From NCBI RefSeq assembly GCF_014633365.1, contig NC_068340.1, forward strand, positions 17,091,879 through 17,155,878: DNA of 64,000 bases. Direction: 5' to 3'. Both the position numbers and the translations under genes were made by a program. The notes under the pieces were generated by a model that searched no databases, was not told the origin of the DNA, and saw only the letters and a program-made list of their open reading frames with translations. The DNA comes from Diospyros lotus (lineage: Eukaryota > Streptophyta > Magnoliopsida > Ericales > Ebenaceae). Shown here one piece after another: positions 12,981 through 25,108 of this stretch. The stretch's first letter is position 1. The number at the start of each line of letters is the position of its first letter.

Positions 12981-15770
12981 CTAGAGCCAATCATTCATGT
13001 ATCTTATACCTGATGATCGAACATGACTTTCATGTTTCTCCTGGGACAGAGCTTTAGTCAAGGGATTTACGACGTTGTCATCTGTCGATACTTTCTCTAC
13101 ATATGTCACCTCAACTGATAATCTCCATTATCATATGGTGATGCCGCAATACAAGTTTGGTCCGTTGATGAGACTGTGGTTCCTTCGCTTACGCGATGGC
13201 TTCATTGTTGTCCCAATAACTGTTATTGGATCAACAATGCTGGACACCACTTTAAGTTCATCAATGAACTTACGGATCCATACAACCTTTTTAGTTGCTT
13301 CGAAGGTTGTTATGTATTCGACTTCAGTTGTTGAATCTGCCATTATCTCTTGTTGGAACTCTTCCAACTCATGGCCCAGCCATATAGACAGAATATGAAT
13401 TTCGACTACACGTGATTTAAAATCATCATGGTCGAATTGGAAACTAGCATCCATGAACCCCTTCATGGTATGCTCTCATTCTCCATATGACAAAAACATC
13501 TCTTTAGTGCTTCACAAGTACTTAAGAATGGTTTTCACAGCAATCCAGTGTTTCTAACCTGGATCAGCTTGATATCTACTACATATGCTCAAAGTATATG
13601 CGATATCAGGCCTCGTACATAACATGGCATACATGATCGAGCCAATAGCCAAGGCATATTGTGCTCGACTCATCCTATCTCTCTCATCTTATGTCTTCAA
13701 ACACATAGCCTTGGAGAGATGTATTCCATGTGACATGGGAAGACTTCTCCTCCTAGAATCTTCCATGTTAAACCTCTTTAGCACCCTGTCAATGTACGTG
13801 CTATGGGAGAGTGCTAGCAACCTCCTGGATCTATCTCTATAGATCCTTATTCCCAGAATATAGGCTGCTTCTCCCAAATCCTTCATGGAGAAAATATTTT
13901 GAAAGCCATATTTTAACTAATTGCATCATGGGAACACCATTCCCTATGAGTAATATATTGTCCACATATAGGACTAAAAGGACCACCACGCTAACCTTCT
14001 TGTAAACACAAGGATCAACTTCCTTTTTGTGAAAAATCAAACTTTTGATCTTTTCATCAAAACATTGATTCTAACTCCGGGATACTTGCCTTAGCCATAA
14101 ATGGACCTTTGCAAGTTGCAAATCTTATTTGCATGTTTATGAGTAACAAAACCGCCAGGTTGTGTCATATACACATCCTCGACCAGGTTTCCTTTAAGGA
14201 AAGCTGTTTTGTCATCCATCTGCCATAACCCAGAGTCAATGTCAGACATTGCCTCATCATAGGTAGTAGGCTCATCGTTCTCAGCTAGAAGCACATCTCC
14301 ATGTGCCGAGATGAGAAATCCATATCTTTCTTGCTCGCGACGAACCCTCATCGACCTATGAGGTTCTTATGTAGAAGGTTGGGGAGTTGACACAACTTCT
14401 TGTGTCTGACCTTTCTCGAGTTCCTGGAGGGGAGTATTTGTTTGTGGTTCGCCTCGAATCTTATTCGAGCTTAACATTCCTCCCACTAGCCACAGCATCT
14501 AAGAATTCCTTCTCAAGGAATACCACATGCTTGGAAACAAAACACCTTTTGTTCACATGGGTGGTAAAAGTAATATCCATTTGGATATCCCACAAACAGA
14601 TATCTCGTCGATTTGGGTTGTAGCTTATTATTGTCAACACGTTTAACATAAATTTGACAACCCCAAATCTTAAGGAAAGACAAATTTGGCTTCTTTCCTT
14701 TCCATATCTTATATGGAGTCTGAGTAACTGATTTACTTGGAACCCTATTCAAAATAAAGATCGCGGTGAGGAGTGCGTATCCCCAAAATGAAATAGGGAG
14801 TTCAGCGCGACTCATCATGGACCAGACCATGTCCAACAAGGTCCTATTCCTCTTTTAGACACACCATTCATCTCTGATGTTCTAGATGGAGTCCATTGTG
14901 AGAGAATCACATTCTGCTTCAGATGATCTAGAAACTCACTGTTCAAGTAGTCACCACCTCGATCTGATCGAAGTACTATGATACTTTTCTCAGTTTGTTT
15001 CTCTACTTCAAATCTGAATTATTTGAACTTTTCAAAAGCCTCAGATTTGTGTCTCATAAGATACACATAACCAAAACATGATCTTTCATCAATAAAGGTT
15101 ATGAAGTAGACATATCCACCTCTAGCTTGGGTGGACATGAGTCTACATACATCAATGTGCACAAACCCTAGCACTTATGTAGCCTCCCTTTACTTTAAAA
15201 AGAGACTTAGTCATCTTGCCAAGTAAATAAGATTTGCAAGCACCATATGATTCATAATCAAATATGCTAATTTATCCATCTTTATGCAAGTTGGATATGC
15301 AAGTCTCATTTATATGGCTAATACGACAATGCCATAAATAAGTGCTATTTAAATCACCTAATTTAAGTCGCTTAATATTTATGTTATTGATAGGAGTATC
15401 AACATCAAGGACATACAAACTGTTACGTACTGTTGTTTTACCATAAAACAACTCATTTTTATCAAATGAACAACTATTGTCCTTGAATAAAAATGAATAT
15501 CCATCTTTGTCAAACAAGAATTATAAATTATATTCCTAGTCAAACTAGGATTATAGTAACAATTATGTAACTCCGATACAAGCCCTGTGGATAATGTCAA
15601 TAAATAGATCCCTACAATTAATGAAACAACTTTTGATTCATTTATCACGTGTAGGTACACTTCTCCTATTATTAATCTGCTCGTACTCCTAAGCCCATAC
15701 ACAAAAGTGCAAATATGATCATTAGATCCAGTATCTAATACTCATGTGGACTGATCAGAAGTAGATAGAT
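12981..15770 (-). pseudogene. Copia pol: protease, integrase, reverse transcriptase, RNase H
   Basis: Read on the minus strand: the protease motif VLDTGSNDHICTF near 15700-15742; the pre-integrase domain with YLWHCRISHIN at 15272-15517; integrase with YVYFITFIDE, LRSDRGGDYL and, near 14700, SFLKIWGC (about 14460-15170); reverse transcriptase with WQMDDKTAFLKG near 14200 and YVDN in place of YVDD near 13965; RNase H with KGFMDASF near 13450 and VADSTTE-like MADSTTEVEY; and the end NPLTKAL and RYMNDWL before the TAG at 12981. Between EPTTYDEAMSD and LWQMD roughly 90 residues of the RT fingers are missing, apparently in frame. Many stops interrupt it. Confidence 0.9.
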
Positions 15771-16560
15771 TAATTCCAATAACATAAATACCTGAAGTGT
15801 CCTAAGTAGAACTCTTCTTACTCTACACTACCGGTTTATCACAGTGGAGATAGATCGCATCCTCCTTGCCCTTTCGGGTTTTTGTCTTCTGGACTCTTCC
15901 AGATTGCGCTATAGAAGAACTCTTCTTCCTTTTTGGCTTTCTTACTCTTGGGCTTACCCCTGTGCGCCTTGGGCCCTTCAACTAAGAGAACACTTACCTT
16001 GGCCTATAATCAATTTTAGGCTTGGTCTCCCTAAGTATGGACAACCACTCTCCAAGAGTCTTTTCCATAGCCGTTAGGAAGGGACTGTAGCACCAAATGT
16101 AGGGTAAGTTTCGGCATCCATACCCAAGTTGAGCTCTAGCAACCTATTGATAAAACGTATCATCTCCATGACATGCTTCTCAATAGATGATCCTTGAGCC
16201 TAGCCATGATCTCATAGGCATCATAACTCTTATGTGGCGACCTATGTTTCGGGGTCATGGCAGCCAATATGATACACCAAGCGATGATCATATCACCCTC
16301 GTGCATCGTCTAGGCCTAATGTGCTACTATTTCTTTAACTGGTGGTTTCGTAAGAAGATAGCTCTCTATCGCATAGAAAATCTTATCATATGTGAGGACT
16401 ATCCTCAAGATGATCTCCCAGTTATAGAAATTAATCCGTTTGAAGGTATTATTGCGCTTGAGTATCGATCTTATCGACATGTTTCCAGACATTTTGGATC
16501 AACAACTAAATAGAGATATTATTATAATCATATTGAATTACGAAATCATAAATTGTAAGA
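15771..16560 (-). pseudogene. Copia gag remains
   Basis: On the minus strand near 16080-16165 the frame reads EHVMEMIRFINRLLELNLGM and DAETYPTFGATVPS-like sequence, a copia gag (UBN2-type) segment. It is followed by a Lys-rich stretch KPKSKKAKKKKSSS near 15920-15960. The rest of gag is scrambled or deleted. The opposite strand carries an unexplained 108-codon frame at 16187-16513. Confidence 0.6.
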
Positions 16561-17802
16561 AGTAACATTTTATGATTGCTCCCACTATTTTCTACGAGTT
16601 TGCCACCCTCAAGACATAACTCGGGAAATCCCGTTGGAAGATTTCCTAGTAGGCTAGGATCCCATCTCCCCTCGCACAACCTTGAGTGACTCAACAAATT
16701 GTGCTAGGATTGATTAGGTAGGTACTTGCTACCAATTACATCTCCATGCAACTCCTAGATTCATTGGGTTGACAACTCCTTGTCAAGCACATCATATGTG
16801 ACTCCCAATCTTTGCCTCTATACTCAGTAAGGCCTTGAGTGACTCAACAAACCCCACCTTTCTAGTTAAGTCAGACCCATCATTCAGGGACATCTCATGG
16901 CCCATGAAGCATAGGAATCATAGGTGACACATGACCTTGAGTGACTCAACAAATCAAGTGCCAGCTAGAAACCTAATGCTTCATAATGATGGAAGGCAAG
17001 TTGGCTTAATATTAATGAAGGATTTATTATTTATTTATTTAGGTCTCATCACATGCAATTAATCAAATTAATAATGCATAATAAACGACTCAAACTGGTG
17101 TATGGTATGGATAACTACGGCTAGTCCCCTCGAGTCATAGAAGGAAAGCTAGAGGGTCAAACCTAGGTGAAGATTCACAATTTGCTTCTCAAGCATATTC
17201 TTCAAGCCTTCATTGGTCTTCGAATCTCGTCTTCAATTTGGCTCCATCTCTTTCTCTTCATACAAACTACAACTGTCACTACTTAATTCTATTCTACATA
17301 CATTACATAAAATGAGAAACCCCGAGTTACATTCGGGGGGAGTGAAATGAGAAGAGAATGTACATCAGAGTATAAGAGAGGCAGAACTCGCAGGCCCTAT
17401 TTCAAAAACCAAATTTACAAGAATTCATTCCCAACATAAAATAAATGGTCGACTCGATCCATACCATACACCCATGCAATCAATCTAATTGATTCATTTA
17501 GATTATGTTAATTAATTGTCGCATCTATTTCAATCTTAATGAAACGCTTTCAATAAATTGAAAATTTGTATAATTTTGGAAAAACAAACTTGTTTTAATT
17601 GTGTTGGGCTTGGGCTCCATCCATTAGTCTAACTAACAAGGCTCAACAGGCCTTGCATCAACCAATGCAGGTCAAACATACACTAGCAGCCCAATAATTA
17701 ATAAATAACCCAATTAACAGCCCTGGCCCAATTTTAATCACGGCCCATAAGTGTCATACACTCATGGATTGGATAAAAATAATAAAAAATAGCCAAACAA
17801 TT
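16561..17802 (-). other. Copia leader region without coding sense
   Basis: Between gag remains and the GC-rich block I see no protein homology. The motif CCTTGAGTGACTCAACAAA occurs three times (16680, 16833, 16935). The remainder is AT-rich, with repeated mentions of AATTAATTAA-type words. Confidence 0.5.
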
Positions 17803-18330
17803 TGGCCGGGCCTCACCTGAAGGAACGGAACGCACTGGGCCACTGAAAGGTTGGCCCGGGTGCTTCACGGGGACCCCCGGGAAGGGTCAAACCGAAGCCC
17901 GAGGGAGCGGGTGGGGCCGGGAGGAGGCTGGGCAGCATGTCGAACTTGCTGCCAGGCCACAAGGCCCATGGGTGCGTATGGGCCGCGCCTGGGCGCGCTG
18001 GGGCCGCGCCAGGTGCGCTGGCCGCGGCCGCGAGGGCCGCTGGGGCGCAAGTAGGGCGCGCGGGGGTCGCACCAGCGGGCTGCGCGCCGTTCGCCGGTCG
18101 CGCCCGTGCCCAGCCTTTCCCTGCGCTCGCGTAGCCGCGCATGCCAGAGCATGCGCGGCCGCGCCCGGCAGCGCCAGCGTGCGCGCAGCCTCGCAAGGCC
18201 GCGCCATGCCAGCGCCTTGCGCACGCTGGGCCGCCCCTGGCCGTGCCCAGCACCTCCGGGCCCCGCGTGGCCTCACCGTTCGGCCCTCCGGTGCATCCGT
18301 ATGCACCTCGAACCCTGATTTTCGCTTTTC
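17803..18330. other. GC-rich island in the copia leader
   Basis: About 520 bp of very GC- and CpG-rich DNA lies inside an AT-rich element, bordered by AATAAAAAATAG on one side and TTTTCGTG-type sequence on the other. Words such as GGCCGCGCC and GCGCGC repeat irregularly. Long open frames exist on both strands (for example 194 codons on the minus strand, 17813-18397, and 180 on the plus, 17972-18514). They are Ala/Arg/Pro/Gly-rich in every frame, as expected for open GC-rich DNA, and I do not call them genes. Confidence 0.7.
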
Positions 18331-18467
18331 GTGTCATACACGATCTTTTTCCCTTCACCCAAAAACGTTTTGCAATCCAAAAATACAAACGCAACAATTA
18401 TTTAATTATTTCATAAATAACAACATAACTGAATCCGTACGTAAGGAATTGAAATATTTCGACGATG

Positions 18468-18479
18468 GCTCTGATACCA
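18468..18479 (-). other. Copia primer binding site (tRNA-Met type)
   Basis: On the minus strand TGGTATCAGAGC lies next to the inner end of the 5' LTR. It is the standard complement of plant initiator tRNA-Met and primes minus-strand DNA synthesis. Confidence 0.92.
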
Positions 18480-18480
18480 C

Positions 18481-20476
18481 TAAAAGTAAAGCAAGATCGC
18501 TACGGGGTAAATAGCGTAGTTCAAAATTTTGAACTTACCCCGATCCTGGGGATTGGATCAACGTCGAAATTAAATCATTTACAAACAAATAAATAAATCT
18601 AACCTTTAGATTATCGAGTCATTCGCGGATTCGAGCCGTCCAAGCGTCCGGCCTCTAACTTGTGATACGCGGCACGCGTCCGTTGGCAAGGAGAGCGGAA
18701 TAGGAGTGCTAGCTCCTTCTCCTTTGCGCGGCTTGTGTATGGACGGTAAAAGAACACCCACGTTTCAAATCGATGCAAAAAACAACGGGGAAGAGTGAAC
18801 GGCAATGCGTTTTTCAACTCTTGAAAAATGACACCAAAAACCTCTTAATTTTGGGCAACCCATAAAAGGATATTTATAAGGAAATATCCTAGGGTTTCTA
18901 AAACCCTAATGGATTGGGCTAGCCCATTAATTCTAATTTAATTAGAATCTTAAGTGGGCTTATTCTAGTCCAACTAGAAATATAATTAAATAGCCCAATT
19001 CTTTTATAGATTAAATAAAATATTATGGCCCAAATCTAATTCAAGCCCAAATATATTTTATTTAATATTTGGTCCAAATCTAATTTGGTCCAAACATAAT
19101 ATTTAATATTTGGCCCAAATCTAATTTAGTCCAAATATAATATTTATTTTAATATTTGGCCCAAATCCAATTTAGTCAAAATATAATATTTAATTTAATA
19201 TTTGGCCCAAATCTAATTTAGTCCAAATATTAACTTAAGCCTAAATATATTTTATTTCCTATTTGCCACTCCAACAAATAGGAAATTATTAAATTAGAAA
19301 CTCCTTCATAATTTAATCAATTTCCATTTTAGGAAACTCTTTCCATTATGACGACCCCTCGCCATATCGACATCATTACGTCTATTTGTTCTTTTTCCGT
19401 GAGAATCTACGATGGCACAACTTCTTGCCGAAGTGTCCCACTTAACCATATGTCCACTCTCTTGGTTTAAGCCAGGGACCGTCCCTATTGCGTATGACTC
19501 ATTAAGCTTCCGAATATGTTGGCAATGTGTCGGTACGAACACATAAGACAAGATTGGCCTCTAGCAAGGCATCATGCCTACCCAATTATTCAAAAGGATT
19601 CATAATCCGTAAATAACCTTTTACGAGCATGGTTACCGTATAATTCGATCCTCTCGTTAATGTATCTTATGTGATCTCAAGTATGGCGATGTGTTGCTTG
19701 ATAATGATCACATGAGTTTTCTTCGGTCTTCTAGATATCTTCACTTAATTAGAGAGTAAATCAATAACCCCTTTTTAATCTCCTTCACCATGGCCATGGA
19801 TTTAAAGTGAATATCCACCGAAGACGCCTTAGATACATCATCCTCTATCAAGGGATAGACGAGTCCCATTTTGGTTATACACCCATCTCCATAAGCCTCA
19901 TGATATATCCAACGATCGCCCACATGCAGCCTTTGTCTAGGCCCATTGAAACGATGTCAAAGCATACCGGTCTTCTTATGAGATGACCGTGACAACCTCA
20001 GGTCCAAGGATTAGTTACACCCATCTCGTATGAAAATTCCATCAACATATAACCAAAATGGATTCTCATGGCGAGTCATGTCCAGTGACACGTTCTCCAA
20101 CATTGGTCACCTATGTACTTGTCTAGGCATCCCCATGCCTATGGGTGTGAGACCTCCATTGCTATCACATAGTAAAAACATAGCACATACAAGTCTTACC
20201 GCAATTATTAATGTCCATTCTTGACATTGCTACGACTTGGGACGTTTAATGATGTCTAGAAACTGTGATGCATCATCTCACATCTTTATAGATTATTCAC
20301 AGTATACATCATATGGACTTTTATCTAGTTTTATTCGGTTATTACAATAATAACAAGAAACTAATAGAATGACTTCTTATGAATTTGAATAACTCCTTAT
20401 TCAAATAATAACATGATTACAATTGTCAGTGTACAACATGCCCAATCTGATTGGGTCTAGAGCACCTACACTAACA
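18481..20476 (-). repeat. Copia 5' LTR
   Basis: Matches 11000-12966 along its length. Its inner end reads TTTTA instead of TTTCA on the minus strand, a point change of the canonical CA. Differences between the two LTRs are scattered substitutions and short indels, so the insertion is not recent in the strict sense. Confidence 0.93.
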
Positions 20477-21014
20477 AGTTCTCCCTATGTTTATTCATGG
20501 AATGATGCCTAACCATGTTGGGGTAGGATTTAGTTGGGTGTATGCATGCTGGTTTATGTGATTTGGGTCCTTTATGTTGTTGTTCGGGTTGTTGGATGCA
20601 TGGGTTGTTGACCGATTGGGCAAGGTTATCGACTGTTTGGTGTTTTGGGTGGAAACTATCTACCAGCTCAAGCAAGCTGTCGACTGGTTGCCCCTGAGAC
20701 TCAAATTGTCGACCAATGCTCAAGAGTCTGTCGATCGATCCTACCTTGTTTGTGTTTTATAACCTTTAATTATGTTGATGTGAAGTTGGGGCTCGTGTTT
20801 GCATTATTGGGGGGTCACATACTATGGATGCTTGGGCACGAGCATGTTAAAATGACTAGGGTGTGGTTGTGCATGAGCCTTGCATTGCGTGTGTATTACT
20901 ATGTGGGCTAAGAATGGCTTGATGCCTAGTTTTATGGGGGCCTTGTATCACGTTTATACTTACTATGCCATTGCATTTCTTATATGTTGCATGGCATGGT
21001 TATTCGCCTAGGTA

Positions 21015-21970
21015 GAACAGTACATAGTACAAATGGAGATTTTAGAGGCTTGGGAGGTAAAAGGAAGAGGAAGACTAAGAGACTCGGAGTCCAATCGATC
21101 GGTAAAAACACAGAGAAGGGAAGAGTCCACAAAGATGCAATTTTGAAGTTTCACTCCTCTTAGAGAGCCTAGGGCAGCGATCCTCTCATCCATTGCTCAC
21201 ACGGGGCTCATCAATTTCCTTTCTCATTCCAAGGAGCCCTTTGGAAAAAATATGGAAGCCTTCTACAAGTTTCATGAGTCCCCAGGCCACGATACAGAAC
21301 AGTGCAGGGAGTTACGTAACTACATCGAGCAGCTGATTCAAGATGAAAAACTTGATCAATTCATATTGGACAAATCGAAAAACCAGCAAAGCAGAGGAGA
21401 TGGGCAAAGAAGAGGTAACCAAAAAAGACCCCCTCGTCTTGGAAGTCACTCCCAAAATAGGAGGGATAATCAGCAACTCGTGAAAGAGAAGGAGAAGGGA
21501 TCCCCTTAAGAGAACAGGCGGGGCCAAGCACTGAAATAGAAGACAATGAGCTTACCATGGATAAAATCAATATGATTTCAGGAGGAGAGAATATGGTCGG
21601 AGACTCTAATGCGGCCCAGAAGACTCACGCGTGTCAAGCGCTACATGTGGACTTAGTGACGAAGGTACGAGAGGACAAAGATCCCATTATTTTCACGCCT
21701 GGAGACCAAGGGGGTGTGTTCTTACCCCATGATGATCCGTTAGTGATCTCTATGGTTATTACCAAACACTCGGTTGAGCGCATTTTGATGGATAATGGAA
21801 CCTCCGTAAATTTGTTGTATTGGAATTGTTTCAAAAAGATGCACATTGCACATGATTGACTAAAGACGGTCGCATCGCCACTGTACAACTTTACAGGAGA
21901 AGCAGTTTTCATTGTAGGGTCAATCCACCTTCCCGTCACTTTAAGGACCTATCCACAAATGGTCACTAGA
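21015..21970 (+). pseudogene. Gag-protease fragment of a Tat-like gypsy element
   Basis: From about 21149 the frame reads FTPLREPRAAILSSI and then, at 21252, a zinc-knuckle-like segment YKFHESPGHDTEQCRELRN, followed by a basic Gln/Arg-rich linker. From about 21557 a second frame holds the retropepsin region with the active-site motif RILMDNGTSVNLLYW at 21778-21825. Stops at 21507 and 21857 break the frame. There is no LTR, primer site or pol beyond the protease. The piece lies inside the gypsy LTR and is flanked by TAGGTA at 21009-21014 and 21971-21976, which may be a target duplication or chance. Confidence 0.8.
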
Positions 21971-22285
21971 TAGGTAAGCTTTATTGTTGTGGGAACTTTG
22001 GCTTGGATTGTTGGTATGAGGACTGGAGCACATGGTGCTGATTTTGGAGAAGCGACTCATGTTGATTTGCTTGCCAATTCATAGCAAGAGACAAGTTTGG
22101 ATTTAGGGACTTAGGTGTCAGTGTGTCTTATGTGGGCCCCAAGAACCATTATGTGCATGTTTATTTATGCGTATACTGCATTGTTTTTAGTTCATGGTAT
22201 GGATGTGTATATGAAAGTGCACGTGATATGCAGATGGTTTGAGATATTCTCTCAGCCCTATTACCTTTTTGTTCTTTGTGCTTGC

Positions 22286-22301
22286 TGAGTCTTGTGACTC
22301 A
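22286..22301 (+). other. TGAGTC-TTGT-GACTCA hairpin in LTR
   Basis: A perfect 6-bp stem with a 4-base loop at the same relative place as the hairpin at 3134. The stem is identical but the loop differs. ACCCTTGCTTTATATCATC follows it, as in the solo LTR. Confidence 0.6.
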
Positions 22302-22578
22302 CCCTTGCTTTATATCATCCCAAGTAAAGGTAGAGTGATAATTGAGGGTGGGTTTAGTTGAGTCTGATCCTTCATGGGTAGATGGTGTGTACAGAGATCC
22401 CCTAATTAAAAAATGCTTGGGTGGTTTTGTGTGTTTGTGTCTAAGGAGGGCACTATCATATTTTGTTTTGTATCTTATGGGCAGATGGGCGCGGATGTTA
22501 TGTAAAAGTTTTGGGAATATATTATGTCATGCTCCATTGTAAAAAGGAAAAATTAAGGAGAATTTTTGAGTCGTTATA

Positions 22579-24270
22579 GATTTTATGCATTTAAAACACT
22601 TAAATGACAATTGAAGAATGATGTTAAAATAGAAATAACAAAAACAAGCACCATGTACACAAAAATTTTAGAGTGGTTCGACCAACTTGTCTAGTCCACT
22701 ATCTTAGCTTCTCACTAAGGATATTAGTTTTTACAGATTCAACTATAATCTCCACTTTTACGAGCTAAGTAGAAACCCCAACTTTTACAAGATAAGCAAT
22801 AACGTCCACCTTTCATGGGCTAAGTAGGAATCCTTGCTTTTACAGGTTTAGCAGTAACATTTTACATGAGGTTTTTTCACACTTGGCTTAGCAACAACCA
22901 AGACATTTCTTTCAAAGGCGCAAGCATAACCTTTTACAAGTTTCACACTTCATGTGAAATGATTTCTTAAGAGAAAAAACATAAGATATTACAATGATAT
23001 TAAGTATTCTCTCGAACAAAAGAGAGTTACAAGAATGAATGAATTAAGCACTCAACTCTCTTTTCTTAAATCTGGTTTAGAAAGATATATATGAAATCTT
23101 ACCAGATGATTGCTTAGAGTAAAGAGGATAATCTAGAAGAGCACTCACTTAAACATTTTTGAATTAGCCTATAAAAAATAGGCTAAGTTCAGATCAGGAC
23201 CTTAAGTATTTTCGAGTAGTAGCTTCATCTCCTGCTGCTCTTAGCCTTTAAAAGAAGCTTGAGATTTGGAATTTGGTATTGAAACCCGCACACACTCACA
23301 GCTTCTTTGATTTGACCAATAACGGTCAAATTTGTTAAAAACTATATGCATATGATAAAGATAAGCATTAAGCACCTATGCATATTCATTTTTATCATTC
23401 TTATATAAGAGAAAATAGATAGACTTCATAAACTAAAGAATTAAAGCTCCAATGGTCAAATTTGTCATTCTTTTGCTTTCTGAGTAACAACTGTAAAATT
23501 TAAAATTAGATGTCAGTTACTCGATTAACTCCTAGAGTTACTCAATTAATATACGTGCATACTTGATTGGATATTTCATGTAATCGATTATAAGAAGTCT
23601 CGCATGAGTATGACCAAGTCATTATTCGACTGACTCATAAGCAATAGAAACTTTACATTAAGCACTCGACTACTAGGCTAAACTTACTCGACTAACACAA
23701 ACATATACTCTAGTATAGATAATTGATACTCGATTAAACTTAAGCACAGAGTCTTAGCCAGATTTAATCCAACCTTACTCGACTAAGATATATAGATACT
23801 CGATTATGAAAATACTTTAGTCGATTGATGAGAAAGATATATTAGACTAAGAAGATACTTGGAATTTTGACATCAAAGAGATACTCGATTTAAAAATAGT
23901 ACTTACTCAATTGATTTTAAAAAAATAGAAAGTTTACATAAAATACTCGAGTATGAAGCTTTGATAGTGGATTGAAAAAAGATTTTGCTAAAGCACATAA
24001 TCGATTGTGATAGAATAATACTCAAATGAAAAATATGCTTAGATTTCAATAGCTATAGAGATACTCGATTTTTTCAAAATCTTACTCGAATGGAAAAGAT
24101 CCACACTCGATTATACAAAATATACCATACTCGATTGTACCTTTAAGAAATATAGTTTTTTAAGAACATACTCGAGTAGGTTTTTATGATACTCGATTAA
24201 AATATATCAATACTAGATTAATATAAAAGATAAACTAAGCAATACTTGATTGACTAAAAAATTGTTGTAA
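22579..24270. repeat. Non-coding repeat with many ACTCGATT words
   Basis: It begins after the gypsy LTR end and contains GTGGTTCGAC near 22674 and a four-fold pattern of CTTTTACGAGCTAAGTAG-like phrases at 22750-22870. From about 23518 to 24260 the word TACTCGATT or a near form appears dozens of times at irregular spacing. The order of parts parallels 7831-9147. No coding sequence was found. Confidence 0.55.
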
Positions 24271-25087
24271 GATTGAAAATCAAGTGTAGAAGTTGTAAAA
24301 GAATGTTTGAGTACTTTGCCTTGAAAGGCTTCAAAAAATACATATACTTAGTTGAATAAACGGTTTTTATACTTAACTGATTTTAAAAAATATTTTCTAG
24401 AGAGCACTTCATTATGTTCTATTGACACAAAATATGATTTTGTTAATTTGAAGAATATAAGGCTATATAAGCTTGAAGTTCTCGGATTTATGAAAAATAT
24501 TTTCATAAACTACAAACCACCTTGATCAATCATGCTCGACTTGTACAAAATATATTTTGGTTATTTTGAAAGATATAACTATGTATGAGCATGGAGTTTT
24601 CTAATTTAAGAAAGGTATATAAAATGTTTTGAAAATTATTAATAAATCAAATTTATTAAAAATATATTTCTAAAATTATTTTTTTCATAAATTAAAATAT
24701 AAATTTCTCGACAGTTGGGTTGAGAAAAAGATAAGAAAAGCATGAGAGAGATGTTACAATGGTGAAAGGCGAAGATGACAAGCAACTACCAGTGGAAGCG
24801 ACAATTAAAGAAATCACAAGAGGGAGTAGCTTTCTTAGAACAACAACGAGAATGAGTCACCAGAGTCAGAGTGACAACCATAGCAACGAGAAAGACAATA
24901 ATGGTGACAAGAAGGAGAACAAGGGTGGAGATTAGAGAGTTTTGATGTAAATTTTAGATTTTGGGGGGCTTATAAATTGTATAATTTATAAGTTCTTTTT
25001 ATCTTTCAACTACATGAAAAATTTTGAAAAACTCAGAACATGCCAACGGTAGTTTATCTAAAATGGCAAGCCAAACAGGCTCTTAAA

Positions 25088-25108
25088 AGAGAGAGAGAGA
25101 GAGAGAGG
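25088..25108. repeat. (GA)n microsatellite
   Basis: About ten consecutive GA units, ending in GGAGGG. Confidence 0.9.

Larger units (their letters stand above)
11000..20476 (-). mobile_element. Complete-length, inactive Ty1/copia element
   Basis: The 9.5-kb element has two LTRs of about 2.0 kb and is flanked by a perfect AGTTC duplication at 10995-10999 and 20477-20481. On the minus strand the order is 5' LTR (18481-20476), tRNA-Met primer site, GC-rich leader, gag remains, protease, integrase, reverse transcriptase, RNase H, polypurine tract and 3' LTR. This domain order (integrase before reverse transcriptase) defines Ty1/copia. Stops, frameshifts and an RT deletion make it non-functional. 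A solo LTR of the same family lies at 37426-38326. Confidence 0.95.
10410..22578 (+). mobile_element. 3' LTR of the gypsy element, carrying two insertions
   Basis: It begins TGTAATGACCC right after the polypurine tract and ends near GAGTCGTTATA, a decayed form of the expected TTACA end. The Ty1/copia element at 11000-20476 and the gag-protease fragment at 21015-21970 lie inside it. Without them the LTR is about 1.7 kb. Its distal part is related to the solo LTR at 1312-3547. Words like TTGTCGACTGATTG recur at 10500-10610 and again at 20600-20740, either side of the copia insertion. Confidence 0.8.

Noticed and set aside
17813..18514. Overlapping large frames on both strands, up to 194 codons
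   Set aside because: All are Ala/Arg/Pro/Gly-rich products of GC-rich DNA in which stop codons are rare, inside a copia leader.
24759..24935. 58-codon hydrophilic frame
   Set aside because: Rich in Asn, Lys and Asp, with no recognised domain, splice partner or promoter. Probably chance.
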